Origin: Collinsella aerofaciens
GTDB taxonomy: Bacteria; Actinomycetota; Coriobacteriia; Coriobacteriales; Coriobacteriaceae
Length of the DNA: 64,000 nucleotides
NCBI RefSeq assembly: GCF_015546965.1
Contig: NZ_JADMUF010000004.1
Coordinates: 1 to 64,000, forward strand
Direction of reading: 5' to 3'
Shown piece after piece: positions 42,403 through 50,174 of this stretch. The position numbers and the translations under genes were made by a program. The notes below the pieces were generated by a model. The model was given only the letters and a program-made list of their open reading frames with translations, made no database searches and was not told where the DNA came from. Every line of letters starts with the position of its first letter. Positions within the stretch are counted from its first letter, which is position 1.

Positions 42403-45144
42403 TCACTCGTCGAGCAGGAGGTCCGAGGAGCCGAGGCGCTCTTCTCGCGCCGGGGCGGCGCTCACGCTTATGTAGTCGAAGACATATGCGATCTCGCTTA
42501 CGGGAACCTCTACGCGATAGCGCGTCGAGATGCTCGAGAAGCTCTGCCTGAAGGACTCGATGAAATCGGCACGCTCCTCCTCGAAGCGGTCCTGGCCAAC
42601 GTAGGTCTCAATGGGGTTTCTGGTAACAAGGCGCTCGACGAGACAGCAGAGGTGGACGTAGAGCCCAATGATGGCGTTGCTGCCGATCTTCTCGCCTGTC
42701 CTGCGCTGAAGCTCGTGCACGGCACTCTCGATCTCGTGGAATAGCCGCTCCGGGTCGAGGATGGTGATGGAGCGGATGACGTTCTGCAGCGTCATGTTCG
42801 AGAGCAGCTTCTCGTGGAAAGAAGAGAGCTCGGAAGCGTCAAGCCACCTGCCGAACACGGCATCGACCTTAGAGGCAGACGCCGTCGACATGATGTCCTC
42901 GAGGGCGACGAAGGGGATGGAGGCGACCCCGGGGTCTCCCGTGCCGATGACGGCGCAGACGCGGTGCTCGGAGAAAACGGCGTCGTTCGACCCGTTCGCG
43001 ACGAGCTGCTTGAAGGGCCTCGTGAGCAGGCGCGCGCCTATGGTGCGCGGGAGGCTCTGCGAGACGAGCTGGCGTATCCTCTCCGCGGCGTCGACCCCGG
43101 ACTCGGAGCAGAAGACGATGGCGTCCTCACGGTTGATGCGCTCGATCACCTTGCAGTGCGTCACGCACGCGGCGGTCGCATCGCCAAGAACCTCGGCGAT
43201 GGACTTGCCGCCGAGCAGCCCGACCCCGATCTCGAGCGCAAGACCGGTAGAGACGTTGTTCACCACGCCGATAGTGGAGTCGGTAACGTTCTCGAGGGCC
43301 TTATAGGCCTCCTCCAAGGAGCCCATGTCGACGAGGAACACGACCCCGGTGCAGTAGGAATGGCGGTCGACGAGGCGCTGGAGCGGACCGACGATGTCCT
43401 TCAGCTGCTGGTCGTAGGGCATGTCGACCGCCTCGTACACATGCATGCCGAGCATACGGTTCGCCGCGTCGGCGATGCTCGTCGCCGTTGAGTAGCCGTG
43501 GGACAAGATGACGCAGAGCGTCCGAAGGGCCTTCGCGTCGCGAGACTCCGATGCGACGCACAGCGTCAGAAGCGTCTTCGTGAAGTGATCGAGCGAGATT
43601 CCCAGCGTCCCTTCCACGTCTGCGGCGACCTGATCGGAGACGCTCGAGGCAAACGGTAATTCGGAGGTCGCGGCACCGAGGAGATGGGAGATTTGCTCCG
43701 CACAGGCAGACTTTCGCTTAGCCAGGCCGATGCCCGGCCACAACTGCAGGCAAATCTCCTGGGCCAGCAGAAAAGCGACCTTCCTCGAAAGCTCGATGCC
43801 ATAAGAAGAGCCTGCGTCGGCAAGGACCGCGCCCACGATGCGCTCGAAGGCGCGCGACCTCGAGGAGGTAACGCCGCGGCCGAAGATCAAGTGATCCTCA
43901 ACGCCGCGCACAGCGGAGACAGCTTGCGAGACGAGCTCGGAGACAGAGAGCTCCCCGGCGCAGAATCGCTCATCGAGAGAGCACAGGGCATCGAGCGCCT
44001 GCTCGACCGGCCCTGTGCTCTCGGCGGCATCCAGGGACGCGTCGATCAGAACGCCATCGTCGGGCTGTTGATCGATCTGCGCGGAGGAGAGGAGCCCGCT
44101 GGGAAGAAGATACGGGCGAACGACGACGTAGTCGCCCTCGCGATTGAGGAACGCTTTGGCGCAGCAGTTCGTCACGCAGGCGCGCAAGCCGGCGATGTTA
44201 TCGGAAAAGTCCGCGTTCACGAGGCAACGGTATGCGCCGCGGCTGATCTTCACATCAGAACCGATTCGGCACCCCTCGCTGCGCAGGAAGCTCAAGATGA
44301 GATCCTCGCGCTCCTCGGGGGTCCGCTCCTTGAGTGAGGGGACACGGGCACAGATGGGCATTTTGCTGTAGGCCGAGGAAACCTTCAGATCATCGGCGGA
44401 AAGCGTCGTCGAAAGAACGAGGCGAGCGCGCGGCGCATCCTGGGAGGCATCGAGCCCGAGGGCCGTCGCAAGGCAGTGCTCCATCGCAGAGGGAGAGAGT
44501 GCCTCGATGCCGTTGACAAAAACCACACCCCCGCGCGATTTCGCGATCGACTCGTCAAGAAGCCCGTTGAACGAGGCGGCGTCCGGAACCCCGGCGCAGT
44601 CGATGCGCACATAGGAGGAGTCGCGGGACAGCAAGCCCTGGTTCTTGCCGTACTCGTACACAAGACGAGAAAGGAAAGACTTGCCGACACCCACGCCGCC
44701 GCTCAAGAGGATGGGCAGGCCGAACGGAGGGTACTGAACCGCAGCCTTGCACTGCTCGACAACGGAACTGAGGCTCAGGTCAAAGCCCACGGCACGCGCG
44801 AAGTCACGGTGATCGGCGATTCCCGTCGCCTGGATGAGGTCGGCGAGCGAGGCGTACTCGCTTGCAGAGAGCTTTACCTGAAAACGCTTCTGGAACGCGC
44901 GGCGATGAAAATAACGGACAGGCCTGCCCGCCACCTTAACCACAAGGCCGGCGCGAACAAGGTCGTTGAGGTACTGGCTCGCCAGACTCCTGGAGATGAT
45001 GAGCGTCTCGGCGATGTCGGAGGTGGACAGACGGGCAAGGTCGTCGAGCGAGACGGCAGAGGTGAGGGCCTCGAGATGCTCGAGAATCCTGTCCCTCATG
45101 TCGACGGGCTTCTTTGCCAAGCTGTCCTGTGCGGTCTTGTCCAT
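42403..45144 (-). CDS. LevR/ManR-like PTS-controlled regulator, degenerate AAA+ domain
   Basis: The product is 913 aa. Domains in order: a winged helix (about 15-75, LLISRSLASQYLND-like: LIISRSLASQYLNDLVRAGL), an AAA+ domain (about 105-340) with Walker A SGGVGVGKSFLS, a first PRD region (about 440-560), an EIIA-mannose-like domain with a histidine in VILSHGYSTATSIADA, and a C-terminal PRD with GLYVHLCCLVERL. This is the LevR plan, and it sits directly before the PTS genes it should control. The sigma-54-contacting GAFTGA loop is absent, and the Walker B position reads VVFVNGIEAL instead of LFLDEI. It may therefore act without sigma-54. A 16-bp palindrome overlaps its ribosome site. Confidence 0.85.
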   Translation of the reverse strand: MDKTAQDSLAKKPVDMRDRILEHLEALTSAVSLDDLARLSTSDIAETLIISRSLASQYLNDLVRAGLVVKVAGRPVRYFHRRAFQKRFQVKLSASEYASLADLIQATGIADHRDFARAVGFDLSLSSVVEQCKAAVQYPPFGLPILLSGGVGVGKSFLSRLVYEYGKNQGLLSRDSSYVRIDCAGVPDAASFNGLLDESIAKSRGGVVFVNGIEALSPSAMEHCLATALGLDASQDAPRARLVLSTTLSADDLKVSSAYSKMPICARVPSLKERTPEEREDLILSFLRSEGCRIGSDVKISRGAYRCLVNADFSDNIAGLRACVTNCCAKAFLNREGDYVVVRPYLLPSGLLSSAQIDQQPDDGVLIDASLDAAESTGPVEQALDALCSLDERFCAGELSVSELVSQAVSAVRGVEDHLIFGRGVTSSRSRAFERIVGAVLADAGSSYGIELSRKVAFLLAQEICLQLWPGIGLAKRKSACAEQISHLLGAATSELPFASSVSDQVAADVEGTLGISLDHFTKTLLTLCVASESRDAKALRTLCVILSHGYSTATSIADAANRMLGMHVYEAVDMPYDQQLKDIVGPLQRLVDRHSYCTGVVFLVDMGSLEEAYKALENVTDSTIGVVNNVSTGLALEIGVGLLGGKSIAEVLGDATAACVTHCKVIERINREDAIVFCSESGVDAAERIRQLVSQSLPRTIGARLLTRPFKQLVANGSNDAVFSEHRVCAVIGTGDPGVASIPFVALEDIMSTASASKVDAVFGRWLDASELSSFHEKLLSNMTLQNVIRSITILDPERLFHEIESAVHELQRRTGEKIGSNAIIGLYVHLCCLVERLVTRNPIETYVGQDRFEEERADFIESFRQSFSSISTRYRVEVPVSEIAYVFDYISVSAAPAREERLGSSDLLLDE

Positions 45145-45154
45145 GACTTCTTAC

Positions 45155-45170
45155 CTCCTTGTACAAGGAG
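45155..45170. promoter_or_regulatory. 16-bp palindrome overlapping the regulator's ribosome site
   Basis: CTCCTTGTACAAGGAG is a perfect palindrome whose left half is the AGGAGG ribosome site of the leftward LevR-like gene. It could be an operator for autoregulation or an RNA hairpin hiding the ribosome site. Confidence 0.5.
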
Positions 45171-45461
45171 TATAAGGGGAACACAGAGAACGGAAGGGGG
45201 CGCGTGGGGGAATCAACAGCCCCGAGGAGAAGTTCACCACTTGAGGGGCAGAAAACAACGGCCATTGAACATTCAGGGCCGACGCTCAACACTTCGGCTC
45301 GACACTTCGCTTTGGAAAGGGCCCTGCGCGATGGTGCAGCCCTCCATCTCGCAGCACAGGTCGCCGAAGGTCGCGAGGATGCGCTCCTTCTATTCCGTGG
45401 GCGAGACGGCTCGGTGGGCAAGGTCCTCTCAAAAGGGGTCGTCCGACGCCGCAAGACCTCG

Positions 45462-45629
45462 ATGACCGACTACCGCCTCGAGCAAGTGGCGGATTACCTC
45501 TGCACCATCGAACTTGCCTTGGTCAAGTGCGAGGCAAAGGAGAACGGTGAGACGTACAACAAGTTCTTCGGAGGTATAGGCTCTTTCAAGAGGAACTGGC
45601 TCAAGCAAGCCCGCAGCAAGCGGATATAG
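45462..45629 (+). CDS. Possible 55-aa protein or 3' gene fragment, unrecognised
   Basis: From an ATG at 45462 the frame reads MTDYRLEQVADYLCTIELAL, VKCEAKENGETYNKFFGGIG and SFKRNWLKQARSKRI. It looks like genuine protein, with a helical N-half and basic end. No ribosome site precedes it and the frame stays open upstream without protein-like sequence, so it may be the surviving end of a larger element gene. Confidence 0.35.
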   Translation: MTDYRLEQVADYLCTIELALVKCEAKENGETYNKFFGGIGSFKRNWLKQARSKRI

Positions 45630-45689
45630 CTGGTCTCGCGGTTTCGCAAGGAACGGTCAGTTCTCCTCTGGCGAGGAATCCCGGGCGAC

Positions 45690-45741
45690 GTGCTTCGAGC
45701 AGCGGAAGCTGAAGCGCAAGCAGAAGCAGCGCGGGCATTGA
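45690..45741 (+). pseudogene. yjdF: 3' fragment of a second yjdF gene
   Basis: The frame CFEQRKLKRKQKQRGH-stop matches the end of YjdF at 34400-34453. About 45 bases agree with three mismatches, including the bases after the stop. The rest of the gene is missing. It implies a duplicated or related element once ended here. Confidence 0.75.
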
Positions 45742-45834
45742 TCGGTGCCGACATGGGCCCAGACGTGAACAGTGCTACGTCCCCTGTTCACGGGGCGCGA
45801 AACCGCAAAGGTTGCACAGAGGTTGCAAAATAAG

Positions 45835-45868
45835 AAGCCCCCGACCTGTTTTCGCAGGTCAGAGGCTT
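45835..45868 (-). terminator. Terminator now serving guaA
   Basis: AAGCCCCCGACCTG pairs with CAGGTCAGAGGCTT (to 45868) around TTTTCG. Read leftward it ends in TTCTTATTTTG. It lies on the element side of the attachment core, so guaA apparently borrows an element-encoded terminator. Confidence 0.75.
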
Positions 45869-45886
45869 GAAATCAACGAATATCGT

Positions 45887-47485
45887 TTATTCCCACTCGA
45901 TGGTCGCGGGCGGCTTAGATGTAATGTCGTAGCACACGCGGTTGGCGCCGGGAACCTCGGCAACGATGCGGCCAGAGATGCGGGCCAGCACGTCGTAGGG
46001 CAGCTTGGCCCAGTCGGCGGTCATGGCATCACTGGACTCGACGGCACGCAGGATGATCGGGCGCTGGTAGGTGCGCTCGTCACCCATAACGCCGACGGAC
46101 TTGATGTCGGGCAGGACCGCAAAGTACTGCCAGCAGCTGTGCTCGGAGTTGCGCTCACCGGTCTGCTCAAACAGGCGCTGGTTGTAGGCGTCGAGCTCCT
46201 CGCGCACGATAGCGTCGGCGTTCTTGAGGATCTCGAGCTTCTCCTTGTCGACCGCGCCGATGATGCGGATGGCCAGACCCGGACCCGGGAAAGGCTGGCG
46301 GAACACGATGTGACCCGGCAGGCCCAGCGCCAGACCAAGCGCGCGGACCTCGTCCTTAAAGAAGTGGTCGAGCGGTTCAATGAGGTCGAAGTGCACGCCC
46401 TCGGGGAACGGAATCAGGTTGTGATGGCTCTTGATGGTGGCCGTCTTGCCACCCGTCTTGCGAGCGCCGGACTCGATGATGTCGGGGTAGATGGTGCCCT
46501 GAGCCAGGTACTTGACCGGCTTGCCATCGGTCTCGAGCTGCTGCGCCACGGCAAAGAACTCTTTCCAGAACTGCGTACCGATGATGCGGCGCTTCTCCTC
46601 GGGCTCGGTCACGCCGGCCAGAAGCTCGGCATAACGGTCCTCGGCGTGGACGTGGATAAAGTCGACGTCAAACTGCTTGGTGAAGACCTCCTCCACCTGC
46701 TCGGGCTCACCCTTGCGCAGCAGACCGTGGTTGATGAACACGCAGGTCATCTGCTTGCCCACGGCGCGGGCACCCAGCGCAGCCACGACGGAGGAGTCGA
46801 CGCCGCCGGACAGGGCCAGAATCACGCGGTCGTCACCGACCTTCTCGCGGAACTCGGCCGTCATGGTCTCGACCAGGTTGTCCATGCTCCAGTTGGGCTC
46901 CAGGCCGCAGATCTCAAACAGGAAGTTGCTCAGCAGCTGCTGGCCATACTCGGAGTGCTTGACCTCGGGGTGGAACTGCGTGGTGAAAATCTTGCGCTCA
47001 ACGCACTCCATGGCGGCAACCGGGCATACGTCGGTGCTGGCGGTAACGGTAAAGCCCTCGGGCACCTCGGACACGGCGTCGCGGTGGCTCATCCACACGG
47101 TCTGCTCCATGGGCGTGGAGTTAAAGAGTTTGGCGCCGGCCGTACGCGTGATGGTGGCGCGGCCGTACTCGCCTACCTCTGAGTGGCCGACCTTGCCGCC
47201 GAGCGTCACGGCCGTGATCTGATGGCCGTAGCAAAAGCCCAGGACGGGAAGGCCCAGGTCAAAGATGGCAGGATCGATGGACGGAGCGTCCTCGGCGTAC
47301 ACGGAGGCCGGGCCGCCGGAAAGGATGAGCGCAGAGGCGTTCATCTCGCGAATCTCGTCGGCCGAGATGTCGCAGGGGACGATCTCGGAATACACGTTGA
47401 GGTCGCGGACGCGACGGGCAATGAGCTGACCGTACTGCGCACCAAAGTCGAGTACGAGGACCTTTGCGGAAGCCTTTTGATCCAT
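45887..47485 (-). CDS. guaA: GMP synthase (glutamine-hydrolysing)
   Basis: The product is 532 aa. The ATG at 47485 follows GAGGGGGAACC. The glutaminase domain starts VLVLDFGAQYGQLIARRVRD, has the nucleophile cysteine in LGFCYGHQ and FTTQFHPEVKHSEYG with His and Glu of the triad. The ATP-pyrophosphatase loop is LALSGGVDSSVVAAL, and the dimerisation domain ends CYDITSKPPATIEWE. It converts XMP to GMP. The 3' end is intact despite serving as an integration target. It stands alone, with a divergent asparaginase gene 266 bp away. Confidence 0.97.
   Translation of the reverse strand: MDQKASAKVLVLDFGAQYGQLIARRVRDLNVYSEIVPCDISADEIREMNASALILSGGPASVYAEDAPSIDPAIFDLGLPVLGFCYGHQITAVTLGGKVGHSEVGEYGRATITRTAGAKLFNSTPMEQTVWMSHRDAVSEVPEGFTVTASTDVCPVAAMECVERKIFTTQFHPEVKHSEYGQQLLSNFLFEICGLEPNWSMDNLVETMTAEFREKVGDDRVILALSGGVDSSVVAALGARAVGKQMTCVFINHGLLRKGEPEQVEEVFTKQFDVDFIHVHAEDRYAELLAGVTEPEEKRRIIGTQFWKEFFAVAQQLETDGKPVKYLAQGTIYPDIIESGARKTGGKTATIKSHHNLIPFPEGVHFDLIEPLDHFFKDEVRALGLALGLPGHIVFRQPFPGPGLAIRIIGAVDKEKLEILKNADAIVREELDAYNQRLFEQTGERNSEHSCWQYFAVLPDIKSVGVMGDERTYQRPIILRAVESSDAMTADWAKLPYDVLARISGRIVAEVPGANRVCYDITSKPPATIEWE
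45888..45903. repeat. Attachment core within the guaA 3' end
   Basis: TATTCCCACTCGATGG covers the last codons of guaA and two bases of its TAA stop. Its exact copy is at 27611-27626 and a near copy at 35438. guaA ends are a known integration target for mobile elements. Confidence 0.7.
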
Positions 47486-47751
47486 GGTTCCCCCTCTTGT
47501 TGGCGGGGAGCCGGTGCCCACCCGCGTGAATGAACGAAAATAACCTCCATAGTGTACACGTAAGCAGCGGTTCTGCGCCCGTCATAGCCATCAGCGCACG
47601 GCAAACGCACGACCTGCACCCCTTTTGGTGGCGATTGAAGTGTTTCCAAACGTTACAGATGATGTAATACGTTTGAACATTCGACGCCCTGTGCCACAAT
47701 ACTGTCGAACGATTCCGCCCTCGCGGCGACAAAATTGATAGGAATACCAGC

Positions 47752-48765
47752 ATGAAGCGCATCCTTCTCATCGCCACGGGTGGCACCATCGCATCGACCG
47801 AGGACGGCAACGGCCTCTCCCCCGCCCTGACCGGTAAGGAGCTCGCCCAGAGCGTTCCCGAGATCTTGGGGCTTTGTGAACTCGACGTCGTGCAGCCCAT
47901 GAACATCGATAGCACCAACATGCGCCCCAGCGACTGGATGCGCATCCGCGATGTCATCGTCGAGGGCTACGCCGACCACGACGGCTTCGTGGTCCTGCAT
48001 GGCACCGACACCATGAGCTATACCGCCGCGGCGCTTTCCTATCTGATTCAGGACAGTCCCAAGCCCATCGTGCTCACCGGTTCGCAAAAGCCCATGGGCA
48101 ACCCCTTTACCGACGCCAAGCTCAACCTGTATCAGAGCCTGCTCTATGCGCTCGATGAGCATTCGCACGATGTCTCAATCGTGTTTGGCGGCGTGGCCAT
48201 TGCCGGCACCCGCGCCCGCAAGCAGCGCACCATGAGCTTTAACGCATTTATTAGCGTCAACTATCCGCCCATCGCCTATATCCGCAACGACCGTATTGTG
48301 CGCAACGGACTCCACGGCACGCATCAGGGTGAAAACCCGGTGCATTTCTACGACAGCATCGATCCGCGCGTGTTCGTACTTAAGCTCACGCCCGGCGTAA
48401 ACCCGGGCATTCTGGACGCTCTGGCCGACAGCTACGACGCCGTGATTCTGGAGACCTTTGGCATTGGCGGCATCCCGGAGTTTGGCGAGTCGGGTGAGTC
48501 GTTCCAGGAGGCAATTTTCCGCTGGGTCGATTCGGGCCGCACCGTTGTTATGACCACGCAGGTACCCGAAGAGGGTCTGGACTTGGGCGTCTACGAGGTC
48601 GGCCGCGCTTACGCCGATCATCCGGGCATTTTACGCGGCGACGACATGACCACCGAGACGCTCGTGGCCAAAACCATGTGGGCACTCGGCCAGTCGCGCG
48701 ACGCCGCCGAGATCCAGCGCCTGTTCTACAGCCAAGTCAACCACGACCGCATCCCGATGGCGTAA
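47752..48765 (+). CDS. ansA: L-asparaginase, type I (AnsA-like)
   Basis: The product is 337 aa. ILLIATGGTIASTEDGNGLS holds the first catalytic threonine, and VVLHGTDTMSYTAAALSYLI the second with the Asp of HGTDT. KPIVLTGSQKPMGNPFTDAK and ETFGIGGIPEFGES follow. No signal peptide is seen, so it is cytoplasmic and turns asparagine into aspartate and ammonia. It is monocistronic and divergent from guaA. Confidence 0.93.
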   Translation: MKRILLIATGGTIASTEDGNGLSPALTGKELAQSVPEILGLCELDVVQPMNIDSTNMRPSDWMRIRDVIVEGYADHDGFVVLHGTDTMSYTAAALSYLIQDSPKPIVLTGSQKPMGNPFTDAKLNLYQSLLYALDEHSHDVSIVFGGVAIAGTRARKQRTMSFNAFISVNYPPIAYIRNDRIVRNGLHGTHQGENPVHFYDSIDPRVFVLKLTPGVNPGILDALADSYDAVILETFGIGGIPEFGESGESFQEAIFRWVDSGRTVVMTTQVPEEGLDLGVYEVGRAYADHPGILRGDDMTTETLVAKTMWALGQSRDAAEIQRLFYSQVNHDRIPMA

Positions 48766-49085
48766 CCCCAAGGGCAGGCCTACGTATCGCAGCCCTAAAC
48801 GGCAGGTGGTCCCCCTCGGGCCGTGCAAAAAACGGAGTATTCTGCAATTTCCCCGCCGGAAACACCATATTGGCTGTCTTTCAGACGGGCTTTTAGCGTG
48901 AAAAGGCCGTGCTATAAATATTTATTCCTCATTATTATTTAATCTGTGGATTAAATATTGCCAAAAACACGAAGTAAGCTGTTCGAACTGCCATCTGGCG
49001 ACGGACAGGTGCTGAATACTCGCGATTTTGCACATCGCAGCCAGGGGGACCTGCCCAAAGGGCGCCAAATAGCATCGAAAACGTC
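48766..49085. other. Intergenic, AT-rich in the middle
   Basis: No gene is seen in 320 bp. Positions about 48910-48962 are very AT-rich for this genome, with AAATATTTA and ATTAAATATT forming a weak inverted repeat. Confidence 0.4.
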
Positions 49086-49304
49086 CTATTCGATGCCTTC
49101 GAGAAGCTCTGACACCGTCATGCCGAGGGCGGGCGCGATCTTAAATAGAACCTTGAGTGTGAAGTTTGCCGTTCCGCCCTCGATCTGATCGAGATAGGGA
49201 CGGCTAATTCCTGCCGCCACGCAAAAATCGACCTTGGAGATACCAAGGCCTTCACGCTTTTGCTCGACTCGCTCGCCAAGAATCTGTTTCACACGTTCAT
49301 CCAT
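49086..49304 (-). CDS. Small Xre-family helix-turn-helix regulator
   Basis: The product is 72 aa, starting MDERVKQILGERVEQKREGL at an ATG without a clear ribosome site (a TTG lies 24 bases upstream). The HTH reads GISKVDFCVAAGISRPYLDQ and IEGGTANFTLKVLFKIAPAL, followed by GMTVSELLEGIE. It is a single-domain Xre/Cro-like repressor. A 26-bp perfect palindrome lies 28 bp upstream, between it and the divergent gene at 49381, and is its most likely binding site. Confidence 0.85.
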   Translation of the reverse strand: MDERVKQILGERVEQKREGLGISKVDFCVAAGISRPYLDQIEGGTANFTLKVLFKIAPALGMTVSELLEGIE

Positions 49305-49332
49305 GCAAACGAGTTTGAAATGGCGCAAAACA

Positions 49333-49358
49333 AAAACGTAAACTATAGTTTACGTTTT
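49333..49358. promoter_or_regulatory. 26-bp perfect palindrome between divergent genes
   Basis: Thirteen-base arms AAAACGTAAACTA (49333-49345) and its complement (49346-49358) meet without a spacer. The site lies within the roughly 76 bp separating the Xre gene from the unknown gene at 49381, fitting one operator for both promoters. Confidence 0.75.
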
Positions 49359-49380
49359 GCCGAATACACAGGAGTTTTCT

Positions 49381-49770
49381 ATGTCGGGTTCTTCGATTTA
49401 CGTACGGCGTGCAGATTGTCGTCGGCGCAACACACCGATTGCTCTTGTCGTTATCGAAGCCGACCAGCTTACGCCCGACGAACGCACCGCCTTCACGCTG
49501 CTATTAAGTCGCGTCCACGCGGCGCTACTTCCCAACCCAAAGCAGGGCGAACTTGCGGCCCTCTGTCAACAGCACGGCTGCGCATTCGACCAGACCGCCG
49601 TTATCGCCACCACGCAGCGCGGCCTTCCCTTGTTGCTGGAAGCTGCCGTCGCCCTCACGCTGCGCGACGCGGGATACGAAAACGAGGCCGCCGCCGATGT
49701 GGTCTTTCAACCGCGATCGAGCGGCGGCCTCGCAGCAGCCATCGAATATGCTTGTAGGCTCGTTGCCTAA
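49381..49770 (+). CDS. Unknown 129-aa protein divergent from the Xre regulator
   Basis: The ATG at 49381 follows AGGAG at 6 bases. The sequence begins SGSSIYVRRADCRRRNTPIA, then LVVIEADQLTPDERTAFTLL and LEAAVALTLRDAGYENEAAA, ending VVFQPRSSGGLAAAIEYACR. It appears alpha/beta and soluble without membrane helices. I recognise no family. Pairing with a divergent Xre gene under one palindrome suggests a regulated stress, toxin-like or phage-response function, unproven. Confidence 0.7.
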   Translation: MSGSSIYVRRADCRRRNTPIALVVIEADQLTPDERTAFTLLLSRVHAALLPNPKQGELAALCQQHGCAFDQTAVIATTQRGLPLLLEAAVALTLRDAGYENEAAADVVFQPRSSGGLAAAIEYACRLVA

Positions 49771-49779
49771 AGGAACAAG

Positions 49780-50163
49780 CTAGAATCCCAGTCCAAAGCC
49801 CGTGCCAGTAATTGCCGAATACATAAAGTAGACGTTAATCACATTGAGGAACACGCCCGTGACGCAGCCGTTGCGCAAATAACGCTCGCATGTAAGACGG
49901 GCCATCACGGCGGAGTCTTCGTTGTTCTTCGCCTGGCGCCCTGCCGTAAAGTACGTCACCACACTCAGCAGCAGGTTGAGCACCGGCAGCGCCAGCAGCT
50001 CGTAGCTCTTGCCCCAGCGCGTTGCCTCGCCGGCGGCATTGAACTTTGTTGCCACCTCGGGCCCAATGTTGGGAAGGACACACACCGCAACCACGAGCGG
50101 AAGCACCGCGAGCACCAGCAGCGCGATGCTCATGTAGCCGGCTTTTTTACCATATTTGAACAT
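49780..50163 (-). CDS. Small membrane protein, DUF1648/SdpI-like
   Basis: The product is 127 aa with three hydrophobic helices (YMSIALLVLAVLPLVVAVCV; LLALPVLNLLLSVVTYFTAG; NGCVTGVFLNVINVYFMYSA). The loop VATKFNAAGEATRWGKSYEL resembles the DUF1648 signature where potassium- or immunity-type SdpI proteins carry H-x-x-x-G-x-x-D. The role is unknown. The ychF gene starts upstream and ends 11 bp before it, so they may share a transcript. Confidence 0.7.
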   Translation of the reverse strand: MFKYGKKAGYMSIALLVLAVLPLVVAVCVLPNIGPEVATKFNAAGEATRWGKSYELLALPVLNLLLSVVTYFTAGRQAKNNEDSAVMARLTCERYLRNGCVTGVFLNVINVYFMYSAITGTGFGLGF

Positions 50164-50174
50164 GCACGTCGTCC

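Larger units (their letters stand above)
45171..45834. other. Element remnant region next to guaA
   Basis: About 660 bp with no intact recognised gene. It contains an unidentified open frame (45462-45629) and a yjdF tail fragment (45690-45741). GGTTGCA occurs twice near 45810-45827, a possible short repeat close to the attachment core. Confidence 0.45.

Noticed and set aside
45159-45461. The 5' extension of the open frame that ends at 45629.
   Set aside because: The first 100 codons overlap the promoter and palindrome of the LevR-like gene and are not protein-like. Only the last 55 codons were kept, as a low-confidence entry.
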